DNA of 64,000 nucleotides from Omphiscola glabra. Its lineage: Eukaryota; Mollusca; Gastropoda; Lymnaeidae. Position numbers and translations under genes: made by a program. Of the stretch, positions 1-10,915 are shown piece after piece; positions within the stretch are counted from its first letter, which is position 1; each line of letters starts with the position of its first letter. The DNA lies in contig OZ024794.1 in NCBI GenBank assembly GCA_964017045.1, forward strand, positions 20,963,316 to 21,027,315, read 5' to 3'. The notes under the pieces are model-generated. The model worked only from the letters and a program-made list of their open reading frames with translations. It was not told the DNA's origin and searched no databases.

Positions 1-298
1 TTCTGATTAGCTAACGAACCGAGGAAGCAGTGCCGGATTTACCCAGAGGTGCACCACAACCACGGTGATTTCAGGGTTTGCATGCCATGATGCCTGGTTT
101 GCACGCTGACAGGTGCACTGCCCTCCCCGATCTACGCCTGAAATCGCCCCTGGATAGTATTTTCTGAAAGAAAGAAAATGGTTATCAGGTAAAGCCGAAC
201 TGTAATCCTTGGTCTTAAATTCATTAAAAATTTTCAGGGTAGGGGGCTCCCCCCCTCACCCCACCCCTCCAAATTTCGGCTCGGTGATCCTGGTCGTC
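1..298. repeat. Left copy of a 43-bp direct repeat plus anonymous DNA
   Basis: The first 43 bases recur identically at 1029-1071. The repeat contains CAGTGCCGGAT (28-38), which also occurs at 32030-32040 and looks like the end of a dispersed element. The repeat may continue left of the window. The rest of the stretch, including a C-rich piece at 240-270, shows no gene. Confidence 0.6.
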
Positions 299-470
299 CA
301 GTGGCGTATCTAGGGTAAGTGCCACCCTTTGGCGGGCCAATATTTTTTCCGCCCCCTTCCAAGATAAAATTATGACATAGGCGGAAATGCAACCCCGCAA
401 TAAAATGAAAAAAAGCCCCTTTCCCACCGGGGGGCAGAAGCCTTTTCCACCCACACTTCCTACGCCACTG
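299..470. mobile_element. Short MITE with CAGTGGCGTA termini
   Basis: The segment begins CAGTGGCGTA and ends with the exact inverse TACGCCACTG, giving 10-bp perfect terminal inverted repeats around 172 bp with no coding capacity. Termini of the CAGNGGCGTAGC kind are common in non-autonomous hAT-like elements. The flanking octamers (TGGTCGTC and GCCCACCT) do not match, so no target-site duplication survives and the superfamily is an inference. A related element with a duplication lies at 11643-11830. Confidence 0.6.
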
Positions 471-557
471 GCCCACCTGAACATCTGAAATGCCCCCTTT
501 CCCCCCCCTGAGAAGATTGTCTGAAAGATACACTGAAGACAACATCTTGCAACTCAA

Positions 558-653
558 GCTAAAACTTACGCCAGTAAGAAGGCTAAAACTTACACCAGTA
601 AGAAGGCTAAAACTTACGCCAGTAAGACGGCTAAAACTTACGCCAGTAAGACG
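558..653. repeat. Minisatellite, 24-bp unit x4
   Basis: Four head-to-tail units beginning GCTAAAACTTACGCCAGTAA differ only at single bases (ACACC for ACGCC, AAG for ACG). Because 24 is divisible by three, an open frame crosses the array as a repeating LKLTPVRR octapeptide. There is no sign that it is translated. Confidence 0.95.
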
Positions 654-1198
654 GCGCTCGGGCTCGACGACGCAAATAATTGTTATCATTACAATTCATT
701 GCATTGTTTCTCCTTTGTTCAGGGGGACTAAAGGGAGACTCCAAGAAATAAATATTCCCACTGCGGAATGACAGAGATGCTGCTAATGGCAATATAGGTA
801 TAAACGAATGGTATGGATTTTATTTTTATTGCACGCCTGGCATCGTGATTCTACTGTGACGTCAGGAGTCTTTGTGCTCGGCCGAATAAGTTATCCGTCT
901 TCAGTGAACAGTGCGTGCAAGTCGCAGGGTCGAAATACTGGCTCCGGCTCTGATTTTAATGTTCATAAAAAAATGCTATGTGATCGCCCGTTCTTTCAAA
1001 GAATGATAATTCAAAGCATATTCTGTCTTTCTGATTAGCTAACGAACCGAGGAAGCAGTGCCGGATTTACCTATATAAGCTCAATAAATTAACGGTTTAG
1101 GGCCTCAGAATCTACCGGCTTTAGATTTTAAACTTATCTTTGCCCAGTTGATATGATTTAAAACAGTAGGGGGCCCGTGGACTCTGTATAGCTTAGGG
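654..1198. repeat. Anonymous DNA with the right copy of the 43-bp repeat
   Basis: No gene is visible. 1029-1071 is identical to 1-43, so the two copies are offset by 1,028 bp. The sequence after it (1056-1198) resumes in GGGCCTCAG on the far side of the SPIN-like insertion, suggesting that insertion landed inside an older element starting CAGTGCCGGAT. A perfect TGACGTCA lies at 857-864. Confidence 0.6.
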
Positions 1199-1395
1199 CA
1201 GCGGTTCTCAACCTGTGGGTCGCGACCCCTTTGGGGGTCGCACGACCATTTCACAGGGGTCGCCTAAGACCATCGGAAAAAATATATACTATGCAGTTTC
1301 GAGGTAGCAACGAAAATAATGGTGTGGTCGGGGGTCACCACAACACGGGGAGCTGTTATAAAGGGTCGCGGCATTAGAAAGGTTGAGAACCACTG
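1199..1395. mobile_element. SPIN-like non-autonomous hAT element (MITE)
   Basis: This 197-bp element starts CAGCGGTTCTCAACC and ends GGTTGAGAACCACTG, which are 15-bp terminal inverted repeats with one mismatch. It is flanked by GCTTAGGG (1191-1198) and GCTGAGGG (1396-1403), an 8-bp duplication with one difference, the hAT hallmark. Internal stretches such as TGTGGGTCGCGACCCCTTTG, GGGGTCGCCTAAGACCATCG, GGGGGTCACCACAACA and AAAGGGTCGCGGCATTAG match what I remember of the SPIN (Space Invader) family of vertebrates and some invertebrates. It has no transposase, so it would have been mobilised in trans. SPIN identity comes from recall of the consensus; hAT identity is directly supported by the ends and duplication. 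Confidence 0.9.
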
Positions 1396-1596
1396 GCTGA
1401 GGGCCTCAGCGAGTCTAAGTTCGACCCTGTGAGGAAGAGGCGCGCTGTGAGAAAATTCGCGAATCGTAGCGTAAACAAATTATTGGGATACATTTTTTTA
1501 ATACCAAGTAAGAGGGGGGGGGGGTGAAATATTATATTAATGTAATGCAACGAACAGCATAAAAAGCATCTCTTTGATTAAATAGACTTTCACCAT
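1396..1596. other. Anonymous spacer with a G run
   Basis: A short stretch between the SPIN-like element and the next minisatellite, with a long G run near 1515-1525. No gene is visible. Confidence 0.5.
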
Positions 1597-1788
1597 TGCC
1601 GTAGGAAGATATAGGACAAGTGCCGTAGGTAGATATAGGACAAGTGCCGTAGGAAGATATAGGACAAGTGCCGTAGGAAGATATAGGACAAGTGCCGTAG
1701 GAAGATATAGGACAAGTGCCGTAGGAAGATATAGGACAAGTGCCGTAGGAAGATATAGGACAAGTGCCGTAGGAAGATATAGGACAAG
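1597..1788. repeat. Minisatellite, 24-bp unit x8
   Basis: Eight units beginning TGCCGTAGGAAGATATAGGA are almost identical; one substitution (GTAG for GAAG) marks the second unit. The minus strand is open in all three frames, which follows from a stop-free 24-mer and is not evidence of coding. Confidence 0.97.
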
Positions 1789-1940
1789 TGACGAATGTGT
1801 TGAGCAACGGGGGAATTTACAATTGAAATGCACGATTAATCGCACGATCGAGCGGAATGCGACGAAAAGCATTTTATCCCAATCTTCTCAATGGATAACC
1901 CCAATTGTGTGACTGTTGACACCATGTTTTTATCGAAAAA

Positions 1941-2040
1941 AACGTGACATTTCATAACGTGACATTTTATAACGTGACATTTCATAACGTGATATTTCGT
2001 AACGTGACATTTCATAACGTGACATTCCATAACGTGACAT
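1941..2040. repeat. Minisatellite, 15-bp unit x~7
   Basis: Tandem AACGTGACATTTCAT units with minor variants (GATATTTCGT, CATTTTAT, CATTCCAT) are visible across seven units. Confidence 0.95.
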
Positions 2041-2560
2041 GAGGCAGGGGATATGGTAAGCCGATTGTAAGCAGCGCATTCTGTTGTTGTTTTTTTAAGA
2101 AAGTTGATGAGAAAACTTGAAAGAGCGCTCTTTTTCCTGAAAATCTGAACATTTTTGTTTACTTAAATATGCGCCACTTTATTTGAAATAGCGCCCACCC
2201 TTCAACCCACGATTCTCCAAGGTACACGCTCTTCTCCACTCCCTTGCTCGCTCTTCTCCACTCCCTTGCTCAAGAAAGCCGCAGACATTTTTGTTCTAGG
2301 CTTGAGATTCCAAAATGTTAAATTAATGTTGGTAATTTAGTTTTAAAAAATTGTTAACTCTGGCAGGCGCTTACAATGAACTCACCCAGTTAGTCACCGC
2401 TTGATTTCAACGTTGACATCCTTGGCTCAACTGTTTGACCTCGTCATTTAATACTTAAAACTTGTTCCATTCAATGTAATATGTATCTCAAAGCTAGTTC
2501 CTTCGCAAAATGGTAACTGTTATTGTAGGACCCGTGATGCATTTACATGTAATTAAGATA

Positions 2561-2604
<44 letters not shown>
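2041..2604. other. Anonymous DNA ending in a 31-base T tract
   Basis: No gene is visible. A 22-bp unit beginning GCTCTTCTCCACTCCCTTGC is duplicated near 2228-2271. The stretch ends in an uninterrupted T31 (2574-2604) without an adjacent recognisable retroelement, so it may be a simple homopolymer or the poly(A) tail of a decayed minus-strand insert. Confidence 0.5.
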
Positions 2605-2605
<1 letters not shown>

Positions 2606-4088
2606 GGGATTGAGTATTTGATAAGAGGTTCGGCTTCTGCCCGTGTGGTATTCATTTCTTTGTACCCCAGTTTATAGCATGCGATATCATGGTGTCTTAT
2701 AGCGTCTTATAGTAATGACGTTGGCTTTTTTTGCACCCAAGTCGCTGTTGTTGCATCTGGTTCCCACTTATAAGATATTGCTTCTGCACACATAATGCAG
2801 CAGCTATGACCTTAAGCTTTGTAACTAATAGCGTCTGCGCCTCGTCTTAATTGTGCTCATTTATCCCATTGGATTTAAGTACAATGTACCCGATCGTGAC
2901 GAACGTCTCTGGCCCCTCCGCAGCGCCTCTGCCCCCCCCCCCCATCAAACTCCCTTACCCCCATCAAAGCTTACGCGTCCCTTACGTCGCCGAGTTAATA
3001 AACACAGTAAGACAATCTGTGAAAAGCTGTGGCCCCGCGACGGCAGCAATGCGCCCTCGGCGGCAACAATGTGCCCTCGCCTCACGCTCAAGTTGAGCAA
3101 CGCCCATTACCCGCACTCACGGAGGCAGAGGGCTGAACGCCTACAGGGTCTACATTTCGAGGACTAAGTGCAAGGCCTGTCAGGGCCGGGGCCCGGTGCC
3201 ATCATTCACTGGAAACAAAGAGACGGGGATATTACATGGGAAGGCAATAAGGAACAAGTGCTCCTAAACGTACAAGCTCAGTCGTGCTTTTCATTATGCA
3301 GTCATGTAGGTCTCGGCACAATGGTACAAGACAACGGTGGAAAGTACACCAGGGGCCCCCAAACTGTCGTGCGCAGAAGGGTCACAATTAGGAGACACGT
3401 TTATATGGTCCCCAAGTATAAATTGAAATAAGAAATTGACACGATAAATGGAAACTAAAAAGTAAAGATTCTAATTTTATAGGTCAAAGAGTCCTTTTGC
3501 AAAGAACATAAATATTGCTTCACTCAATCCATTAGCCTAAATTAGTGAAATGTGGAAAAAAGGGGGAGGGGGGCGTCATATACAATCTTTCAATCATTTA
3601 ATGCTCTTAATGGATTTATTATATGATGTATGACCTGTATATCCGCGTAGAGAATTAACTACAAATAATGATGGTACCTAAATAAATAATTGTAAAAATC
3701 TATGTTAGTAATGATATGTTAATATTGAGATGTGTATGACTAAGACTAAAGGAGTCTTCTGGCAGTTATGCTTGTTAGTGAGATGATCTATTTGTTGTTG
3801 ATGGACCCCCTTTATGACCCTTAGACCCGCTTCATCTCAATAAATTTGCCAACGACTCAATTAATCCTACTTTCCTCCAATCAACTATGATCTCAGAGCC
3901 TCAAGGTCATATAGCACCGGCGAATGAGATACGAACTTGCCAGAGGCGTACCATATTTGCGCACATTGAAAGCAACCTGACATGGGTGGGAAGTACGGGG
4001 CTTATAATAATATGTCTGGTGGAGCTCGATAGAAAATTTCCTGATATACAAAGCATTATGTTATCAGTGACATGTTAGGAGATCTGGG
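2605..4088. other. Anonymous DNA, GC-richer patch at 2900-3440
   Basis: Open frames of about 80-105 codons overlap in different frames at 2851-3431. They lack recognisable domains, and one runs through a C run (2932-2943), so I do not call a gene. The GC-richer patch is non-repetitive; no function can be assigned. From 3440 to 4088 the DNA is AT-rich and featureless. Confidence 0.4.
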
Positions 4089-4290
4089 CAGGGGTCAGCA
4101 ACCTTTTGGTACAAGCGTACCAAAGAAGGACTTCTTATTCAGTCGGCGTGTCAAAAGTGTAAGTCTACCATATAAGACGTATTTTTTTAGTAATTTATTA
4201 TTATGTCTTTGGTCTTCCGCGTGCCAATGAAAATCGCTATTTGTGTTAAGTCTGACGCGCGTGACGCGTTCCGTAGGTATCCGACCCTTG
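4089..4290. mobile_element. hAT-like MITE (CAGGGGTCAGCAACC end)
   Basis: The left end CAGGGGTCAGCAACCTTTTG matches the CAGGGGTCGGCAACC-type terminus of Charlie-like hAT elements. The right end, GTATCCGACCCTTG, is a decayed inverse. Flanks GATCTGGG (4081-4088) and GATCTAGG (starting 4290) would be an 8-bp duplication with one mismatch. The element lies against a GATCTAGGACAT-type minisatellite, so that match may come from the repeat itself. No coding capacity. Confidence 0.7.
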
Positions 4291-4440
4291 ATCTAGGACA
4301 TCTTAGGATATCTAGGACATCTAATGATATCTAGGACATCTAATGATATCTAGGACATCCTAAGAGATCCACAGCATTTAGGATTTCTAGGACATTTTGG
4401 GATATTAGGAGATCTGGGAAAACTTAAGATAGTCTAACTA
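4291..4440. repeat. Degenerate minisatellite, ATCTAGGACATCTAATGAT type
   Basis: Repeated TCTAGGACATC and GATATCTAGGACATC motifs of about 19 bp decay rightwards into GATCTGGGAAAAC and TAGATCTTAGG. The motif GGAGATCTGGG also lies just left of the neighbouring MITE. Confidence 0.75.
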
Positions 4441-4892
4441 GATCTTAGGTGATTCATAATTATTTGCCATCCATTTTCTTTCATTAAATTATCATGCACC
4501 TTTTTTTTTTTCTAAATGGAGAGTATCAGTAATTGAGCGAATCTAGAATAAATTTGTACAATCTACTGGTATACTATATCGATGGCTAGAAAAATGTGAA
4601 GCATGTGTCCGACAACAGAGCACTTGCAGGTATCTGAAACGATACGGCAAGGAATAATGAAAAATATTGTTACAATCTTGAAAGATCTTTAGATTGAAGC
4701 AAGAAGAACGCAACATAAGATATCTATATGTTACATGGGGTAGCCAGTGGCTTTTGGAATGAAAGTACACTTAAAATTCCTAAAGACATCATTGTCTACT
4801 ATAGGGGCCGTTAATGGACAACACCCCCCCCGGGCCGCCCCACCCAAAAATTAAAAATAAATTAAAAAATACGCTGCTACAGTTTTGACTCT
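4441..4892. other. Anonymous AT-rich DNA
   Basis: A short T tract near 4501 and a C run near 4825 are present. No gene or mobile element is recognised. Confidence 0.5.
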
Positions 4893-5040
4893 CTGGCAGA
4901 TCAACTCACTGGCAGATCCACTCACTGGCAGATCCACTCACTGGCAGATCCACTCACTGGCAGATCCACTCACTGGCAGATCCACTCACTGGCAGATCCA
5001 CTCACTGGCTGATCCACTCACTGGCAGATCCACTCACTGG
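4893..5040. repeat. Minisatellite, 16-bp unit x~9
   Basis: Near-perfect tandem CTGGCAGATCCACTCA units; one has CTGGCTGATC. The plus strand stays open as a repeating LADPLTGRSTHWQIHS, a product of a stop-free 16-mer read in a 48-bp cycle. Confidence 0.97.
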
Positions 5041-5323
5041 CACCCACCTGAAGAATACGCTTCCGCCTAAGACCATCCCTGACTGAATGTCGAGCCGTGT
5101 TTTTGTAATGTCAGGCATTTAATGGAGCAGTCGTCTCAATTAGCTGCGTTTTGTTCCCTGGTGCTGCCACCAATAATCAGGTGAGAAGCTTGTCCACATT
5201 CCGGACTGGTGTAAGAATGTGTCAGTGGTTACAATAACGCCGCTAGAAACGGATAGCACTCACTCATCACACGCTGGAATAGAGAATCGGAGTCAATCTC
5301 TTAGTTTAATTAATCGGAGTCGT

Positions 5324-5690
5324 CAAGCGTTGTACCTAGTACTTTCTTGCAGCGTTGTACCTAGTAAATTCTTGAATCGTTGTACCTATTACTTTCTTCA
5401 AGCGTTGTACCTAGTACTTTCTTCAAGCGTTGTACCTGGTGTATTCTTCAAGCGTTGTACCTAGTACTTTCTTCAAACTTTGTACCTAGTACTTTCTTCA
5501 AGCGTTGTACCTAGTACTTTCTTCAAGCGTTGTACATGGTTTATTCTTCAAGCGTTGTACCTAGTCTTTTCTTCAAGCGTTGTACCTAGTACTTTCTTCA
5601 AGCGTTGTATCTAGTACTTTCTTCAAGCGTTATACCTAGTACTTTCTTCAAGCGTTGTACCTAGTACTTTCTTTAAGTGTTTTTCTAGTC
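5324..5690. repeat. Minisatellite, 25-bp unit x~14-15
   Basis: Units read CAAGCGTTGTACCTAGTACT followed by TTCTT, with scattered substitutions (AAATTCTTGAAT, ACATGGTTTATT). The array decays at its right end into TTTAAGTGTTTTTC. DNA between 5041 and 5323 is anonymous. Confidence 0.95.
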
Positions 5691-6239
5691 CCTTTTTAAA
5701 CCGTTAATCCTATTCATTTCTGATAGGGTTTTACCATTTACTGGGTGATACAACTGTACCTGAAACGTGTTATTTTCCTTCTTATAATGTTGATTGTTTC
5801 ATCAAGACTCAGGGATTTCTCAGAAATCCAACATCTGGTTGTGTGGACAACTCTAACTTCTTCAAATTGAAATACCGTCTCATCCTCTTTGAGCCTTGAC
5901 CCAACCCCCCCCCCCCCCCCCCAAAAAAAAAGAATCCCCTCTGCCGAAAACCACGTGACATTCTTGTAGGTACGACTCTGAATGTGGGGTACAAGGTATC
6001 GTAAATACTTTTCCCCGCCGACTCCCGTCTCGGCTCCGACGCAGAATGCCGGGCGGTGGTCATTAAGTGGAGTAATATATGAGCAAGAATAGCGACTTGT
6101 CGTTTGTTGCTCAGCCCAGCTCCGCCCCCCCCCCCCCCGGTCCAGATGAGCATCTCTGTATGTCGAGGGCTGCCACGACACGACAGAGAATTGAAATAAG
6201 TACTAACAAGTGTACCGAGTGACTCCAGGCATTATTTTG
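5691..6239. other. Anonymous DNA with two long C runs
   Basis: C runs lie near 5908-5922 (followed immediately by an A run) and 6126-6138. Overlapping minus-strand frames of 147 and 114 codons pass through these homopolymers and have no recognisable domain, so they are not called as genes. Confidence 0.45.
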
Positions 6240-9200
6240 CTGGTTTACTTTTTGAAACTCGTCCGGTCGCGTTAGTTTGGTACTCGCGTACAGACGCAGC
6301 TATTTACGGCGTGCATGCGCCTGTTATTAAACCCTTTATTTTAACTTCTCTTTTGTTCTTGGCTGGCGGGCAAAAATCTTTAGACGGTCAACTGGCCCAC
6401 TTCCCGTCAACCTATCGATCTGAAATTTGGCACATAGACTCGTTGCTAATGACAACACATTGCTTCAAATTTTCAGCGTAATTCCCGAAAATAATTTTTT
6501 TCATGTTTTTCAAGGGTAAGATGCAGGAAATATCATGACACCAACGTTGCGAAATAAAATTCCCGATAACTGCGCTAAATGATATTCTTTTTTTTAAAGA
6601 TGTAGCAAGTGCGTTTGTTGCGTAGTATGTTTTTAAAAAATAGTTGGTGAAATAAATCTTCGGTGTAAAATAGGGTAGGTCATTAGATTTTTATTATAAT
6701 TCAGGGGCGTGAAAAAAATGTGCGGTTGCGGACCTTGGGGGGGGGGGGGGGGGACACTAATTGGGATTCTTATAAGGGACGTTACTTGTACTCATGTTTT
6801 ATCAAAGTCTCAACCCCATCCCCATTGCTCGATATGACATTTTTTTTTATAAAGGATTTATTCGAAAAACTTAGTTTTTAATTTTGTCTATCGCTTTAAC
6901 GGCAGCTTAGAGCTGGAGCAATGCTCGGATCGCTTTTCAAACGCATCACTGAGAAATTCAATAGATTTCTTGCTGACGCCATTGACTCATCGATAGTTGA
7001 TATTTGAGACTGCGTTATTGCGATTTCATCATTTTGTTGAAAAAAAAACTAAAGTTTCTGATTTTCATTTCTTTTATAAAACCAAAGATTATTTTTAAAA
7101 TTAGAAAATTGACAAACGAAGCTTTTAAAAAAAAATCATTGGATCATTCGGGATGGCTTTTTATAAAACAAATCTATGTCCTGAAATTAGGTTCATCATT
7201 CGGCAGAGATTTTAGCCCATATTAAAGAAAGGTATGCACCAATTTTTTAAACGAATATATTTTTATGCTTTAAATCATTATTAACAACACTAGCGAGAAC
7301 CTGGCATACGTTGCAATGCCACTCAAAGAATAGAAAATAATCAAAAGATTACCTTTTTGAAATAATTTTTAAATAGGAAATATTACTTTTCCCTGTTTGA
7401 TGCGTACACAAATAAATTAGAAGTTTTTTCGACGAGTGCGCAGGCAACATACAGCTGTCCACGTGAGAAGCGTGGATTTTCAAAATTTAGTCCACACACT
7501 TGTAGCGATTGATCCACACATGAAGTAGCTCTGTTTGAAATTATATTTATATAGCTCACATAAAATGTTTTTAAAAAAATAAGGACCCCGGCCCCAAACG
7601 CATAATTGTAAAATGGTTTTATTAATTCAGAAACCTACTTATTATGTCACACATAAACTGAAATGCCGCTTGTATTTGATTCAATTCCATACACCCATGA
7701 AAAAGCTCTGTTTGAAATTATATTTGTATAGCTCATATTAGAAAATAATAATTTAGGGCCCCCGGCCCCAAAAGGAATATTTCAAAATGGACAACCTATT
7801 TGCGGGCGTGTGCACAACTTACTAAAGTTTCATCGCAATCGGATGAATGATATAGGAACGCTTACCTACGGAAATTATATTTAGCTCGCAAAAGAAAAAA
7901 AGAATATATGACCCCGGGCCCAAAAGGGAATATTGTAAAATGTGTGTAATAATTCATAAAAATTTGGGGGCGTGTGTACAAAAACGTACAAAAGTTTTAT
8001 TGCAATCGGATGAATGGTATAGGATTGCATACGGGACATACATAAAAAATGTAGACATCCTATTTCCTACCTCCGATATGTATGTACCCAAGAAGATAAA
8101 TTATTTATCAAATTAATTCATTTATTTTTAGACTTATCGTATGCTGCCTGGGCAAAATGTTCAACCGCTTCCCATCTAACCCCTACCCAGATTTAAATAA
8201 AATTAATCAAATATTTCCATCGGATTGTAGCCCCTTCTATACCCAAATTAACATATTTTGCACTTCATATTGTTTTTTCTTCTTTGGATGAGTTATAAGC
8301 GGATAAGTTATTGCTATTTGGCTATGGAGTTTCGCTGCACTGATTGACTTAAACGGCATTTTATTATTAGACGTATATTTAACGGTTAAGTTTTTATTAC
8401 GTTATAAATTTAACAAAAGTATATTTTTGGAATTAAAAAATTAAAAACGTATTAAATGTTAAAAATACAAAGCTAAAATTGTTGTGTTTTATTAACAATT
8501 TAAAAAGCAATCAATTATATTTATTATTTTTACTTTTAAGAAGGGAAAAATACGTGATCAGTTTTGTAACGCGCAGTTATTAAATCAAAGAAACTTAACA
8601 GGTATGGCTACAATAGGCGATCACGCTATGACGTCATTTGCGTGTTTATTTAGAATAAATTAATTTTAATTTTATTTCGCAATATTAACAACGCCCTAAG
8701 AACACAACTGATGTTTGGGTTTTCCCGATAAATGTGAATACAGTGTAATTCTTTGATCATAACTTTTTTTTAATTTAATTTTATTTTCATAACTTTCAAA
8801 CACATATAAATGTATTTGTAATTTGTAATAATAATAATACTTAAATTTTTACTTAAACAAAAGCAGGTATATAATATTTTTGCGCATGTAAATTTATTCG
8901 ATTTCCGTAAAATAAAACTAGATAACTATGATCGTTTTTAAGAATGCGAACGTATTTAAATCTTTTCGGTTCTTTGGCGTTAAGGACAGCATAGCTCATT
9001 CTTACATGGTTAAATTGGCTTTCAGCGAAGCCTGGCAAATCATGATGTCTTTAAACGTAAAAACAGAAAAATCATGTGGATTGATAAGGTATTTAGTTAA
9101 TAAAAATTGTATCAGTTTTTATGTTGGCTGAAGTGCATCACCGGTGCGCAAATGTTTGAATTTTTTTTTAAAGGGGCAGTATTACATATTAGATGGAACA

Positions 9201-9300
9201 CAACATGTGCACACCCACATATTAAACACACAGTATTAAGTCCATTACCAGATGCCAAGTCAGATGTCAATAATCTTATCACCGGTAATCTTGAAAGCTA
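6240..9300. repeat. AT-rich decayed repeat block with a degenerate ~160-bp internal repeat
   Basis: Between about 7530 and 8050 three diverged units share GCTCTGTTTGAAATTATATT or TTATATTTAGCTC, then GGCCCCAAA or GGGCCCAAAAGGGAATATTG, then AATGG or AATGT; two also share GCAATCGGATGAATG. Another motif near 8897 (TTCGATTTCCGTAAAATAAA, then GTTTTTAAGAAT) recurs at about 45703-45755, marking a dispersed family. No open frame of useful length is present, so this is probably an old transposon remnant of unknown class. Confidence 0.5.
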
Positions 9301-9983
9301 ATGACATAATTCAATATTTGAATGGGTTTCCCCGCCAAAGCCGAGCCGGGCTCGAAAAAAGTAGATTGTTCTACAACGCTATCGTCGCATAATTGATATC
9401 AAAGATTGAATAAAAATGTCGTCCGGAGCTACACTGGGCCATCACTTCTGCCTCATTTCGCGCGAAATCGCTGGAAAAAACGCGGGGGCACATGACAATA
9501 CTAACCCTAAAAACGTTTGATAGAATGGACGGGTTTTGCGCCACGAAAATTACCGTCAGGCGGCCATCGGCAGGGGAGCTGGGTTATTGATGAGATACAC
9601 GGAATCATAAATCTCGTGCACGCGAGCTCGAGAAGTGGGGGGCTTTTTAGGGGCGAGAGAAGCTTTTATCGCCTCGTAATTGTTGAGCTGGAGAATTTAG
9701 GTGGAGAATTTGTGATGGTCAGAAGCAATGGAGGATTTGAGAAATATTTTTTTTTAGGGTGTCACCTAACTGCACCGTGTTAACGGCCGTAAACAAACTG
9801 TTAATTACCGGAACAGCAATTTTAATTATTGGGTCAACATCAAATATATAGTATCAAGAAAAAAAGGGAAGCTGGGATTTGGGAAGACAATTTCTAATTG
9901 ACCAAATCTGGCGTAAGTTAGAGTGCACGTCAAAATCTTGTTCTGTAAATGAAATTGACAAGACGTCAAAGGGATTTATTCCC
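9301..9983. other. Anonymous DNA, no gene recognised
   Basis: An 88-codon frame at 9517-9783 has no recognisable motif. The stretch is non-repetitive and slightly GC-richer than its left neighbour. Confidence 0.4.
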
Positions 9984-10690
9984 TGAAATGGGCTTAAGGG
10001 TTGGGCTGGAGTGTTTGTTGGGCTGAAATGTTGGGCTGAAGGGTTGGGCTTAAGGGTTGGGCTGGAGTGTTTGTTGGGCTGGAAGGTTGGGCTGAAGGGT
10101 TGGGCTGGAGTGTTTGTTGGGCTGGAAGGTTGGGCTGAAGGGTTGGGCTGAAGTGTTTGTTGGGCTGGAAGGTTGGGCTGAAGGGTTGGGCTGGAGTGTT
10201 TGTTGGGCTGAAAGGTTGGGCTGAAGGGTTGGGCTGGAGTGTTTGTTGGGCTGGAAGGTTTGGCTGAAGGGTTGTGCTGGAGTGTTTGTTGGGCTGAAAG
10301 GTTGGGCTGAAGGGTTGGGCTGGAGTGTTTGTTGGGCTGAAAGGTTGGGCTGAAGGGTTGGGCTGAAGGGTTAGTTGGGCTGAAAGGTTGGTTGGTCTGA
10401 AGGGTTACTTGGGCTGAAGGGTTCGTCGGGAGGGTTAGTTGGGTTAAAGGGTTTGGCTGAAGGGTTAGTTTGGGTTAAAGGGTTGGGCTGAAAGGTTGGT
10501 TGGGCTGAAGGGTTAGTTGGGTTAAAGGGTTGGGCTGAAGGGTTGTTTGGGTTGAAGGGCTGGGCTGAAGAGTTGGTTGGACTGAAGGGCTGGTCGGGCT
10601 GAAGGGTTGATTGGCTGAATGATTGGTTGGGCTGAAGGTTTGGCTGAGGGTTTGGCTGGTTTGAATTGTTTGTTGGGCTGAAGGGTTGTT
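9984..10690. repeat. Higher-order minisatellite based on GGGCTGAAGGGTT
   Basis: The left half is a regular ~43-bp compound unit built from GGGTTGGGCTGG, AGTGTTTGTT, GGGCTGGAAGG and TTGGGCTGAA, repeated about eight times. The right half (from ~10370) degrades into irregular GGGCTGAAGGGTTAGTTGG variants. One strand is strongly G-rich with closely spaced GGG triplets, so quadruplex formation is possible. Confidence 0.95.
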
Positions 10691-10915
10691 TTTTGTTGTT
10701 TTTTTTAGGGCGGGGGGGGGGTGAAATAAGGTAACCTGGTAGCCTAAAAAAATTTTACCGTTAAAAATATTCTGAATTTCTTTCCCTTCACAAAAAATAA
10801 TGTATAAAAGTAATTTTAGCAATCATTAAAAGCCCTCTCTGTCAACTTAATAAAGGAAATATTCAAAAGTGAATTAAATCAAATAAAACATTCTATAAAT
10901 GTCTCAAAACTTGGC
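10691..10915. other. Spacer with a T tract and G run
   Basis: A T-rich stretch and a G run near 10712-10720 precede AT-rich anonymous DNA leading into a LINE 3' end. Confidence 0.4.

Noticed and set aside
1532..1872. Three overlapping minus-strand ORFs of 65-111 codons
   Set aside because: All run through the stop-free 24-bp minisatellite; the peptides are periodic and have no domain.
2574..2604. T31 as the tail of a minus-strand processed pseudogene
   Set aside because: The sequence to its right shows no recognisable coding or repeat homology.
9984..10690. Interstitial telomere repeat
   Set aside because: The G-rich unit GGGCTGAAGGGTT is not TTAGGG-like and has a 43-bp higher-order period.
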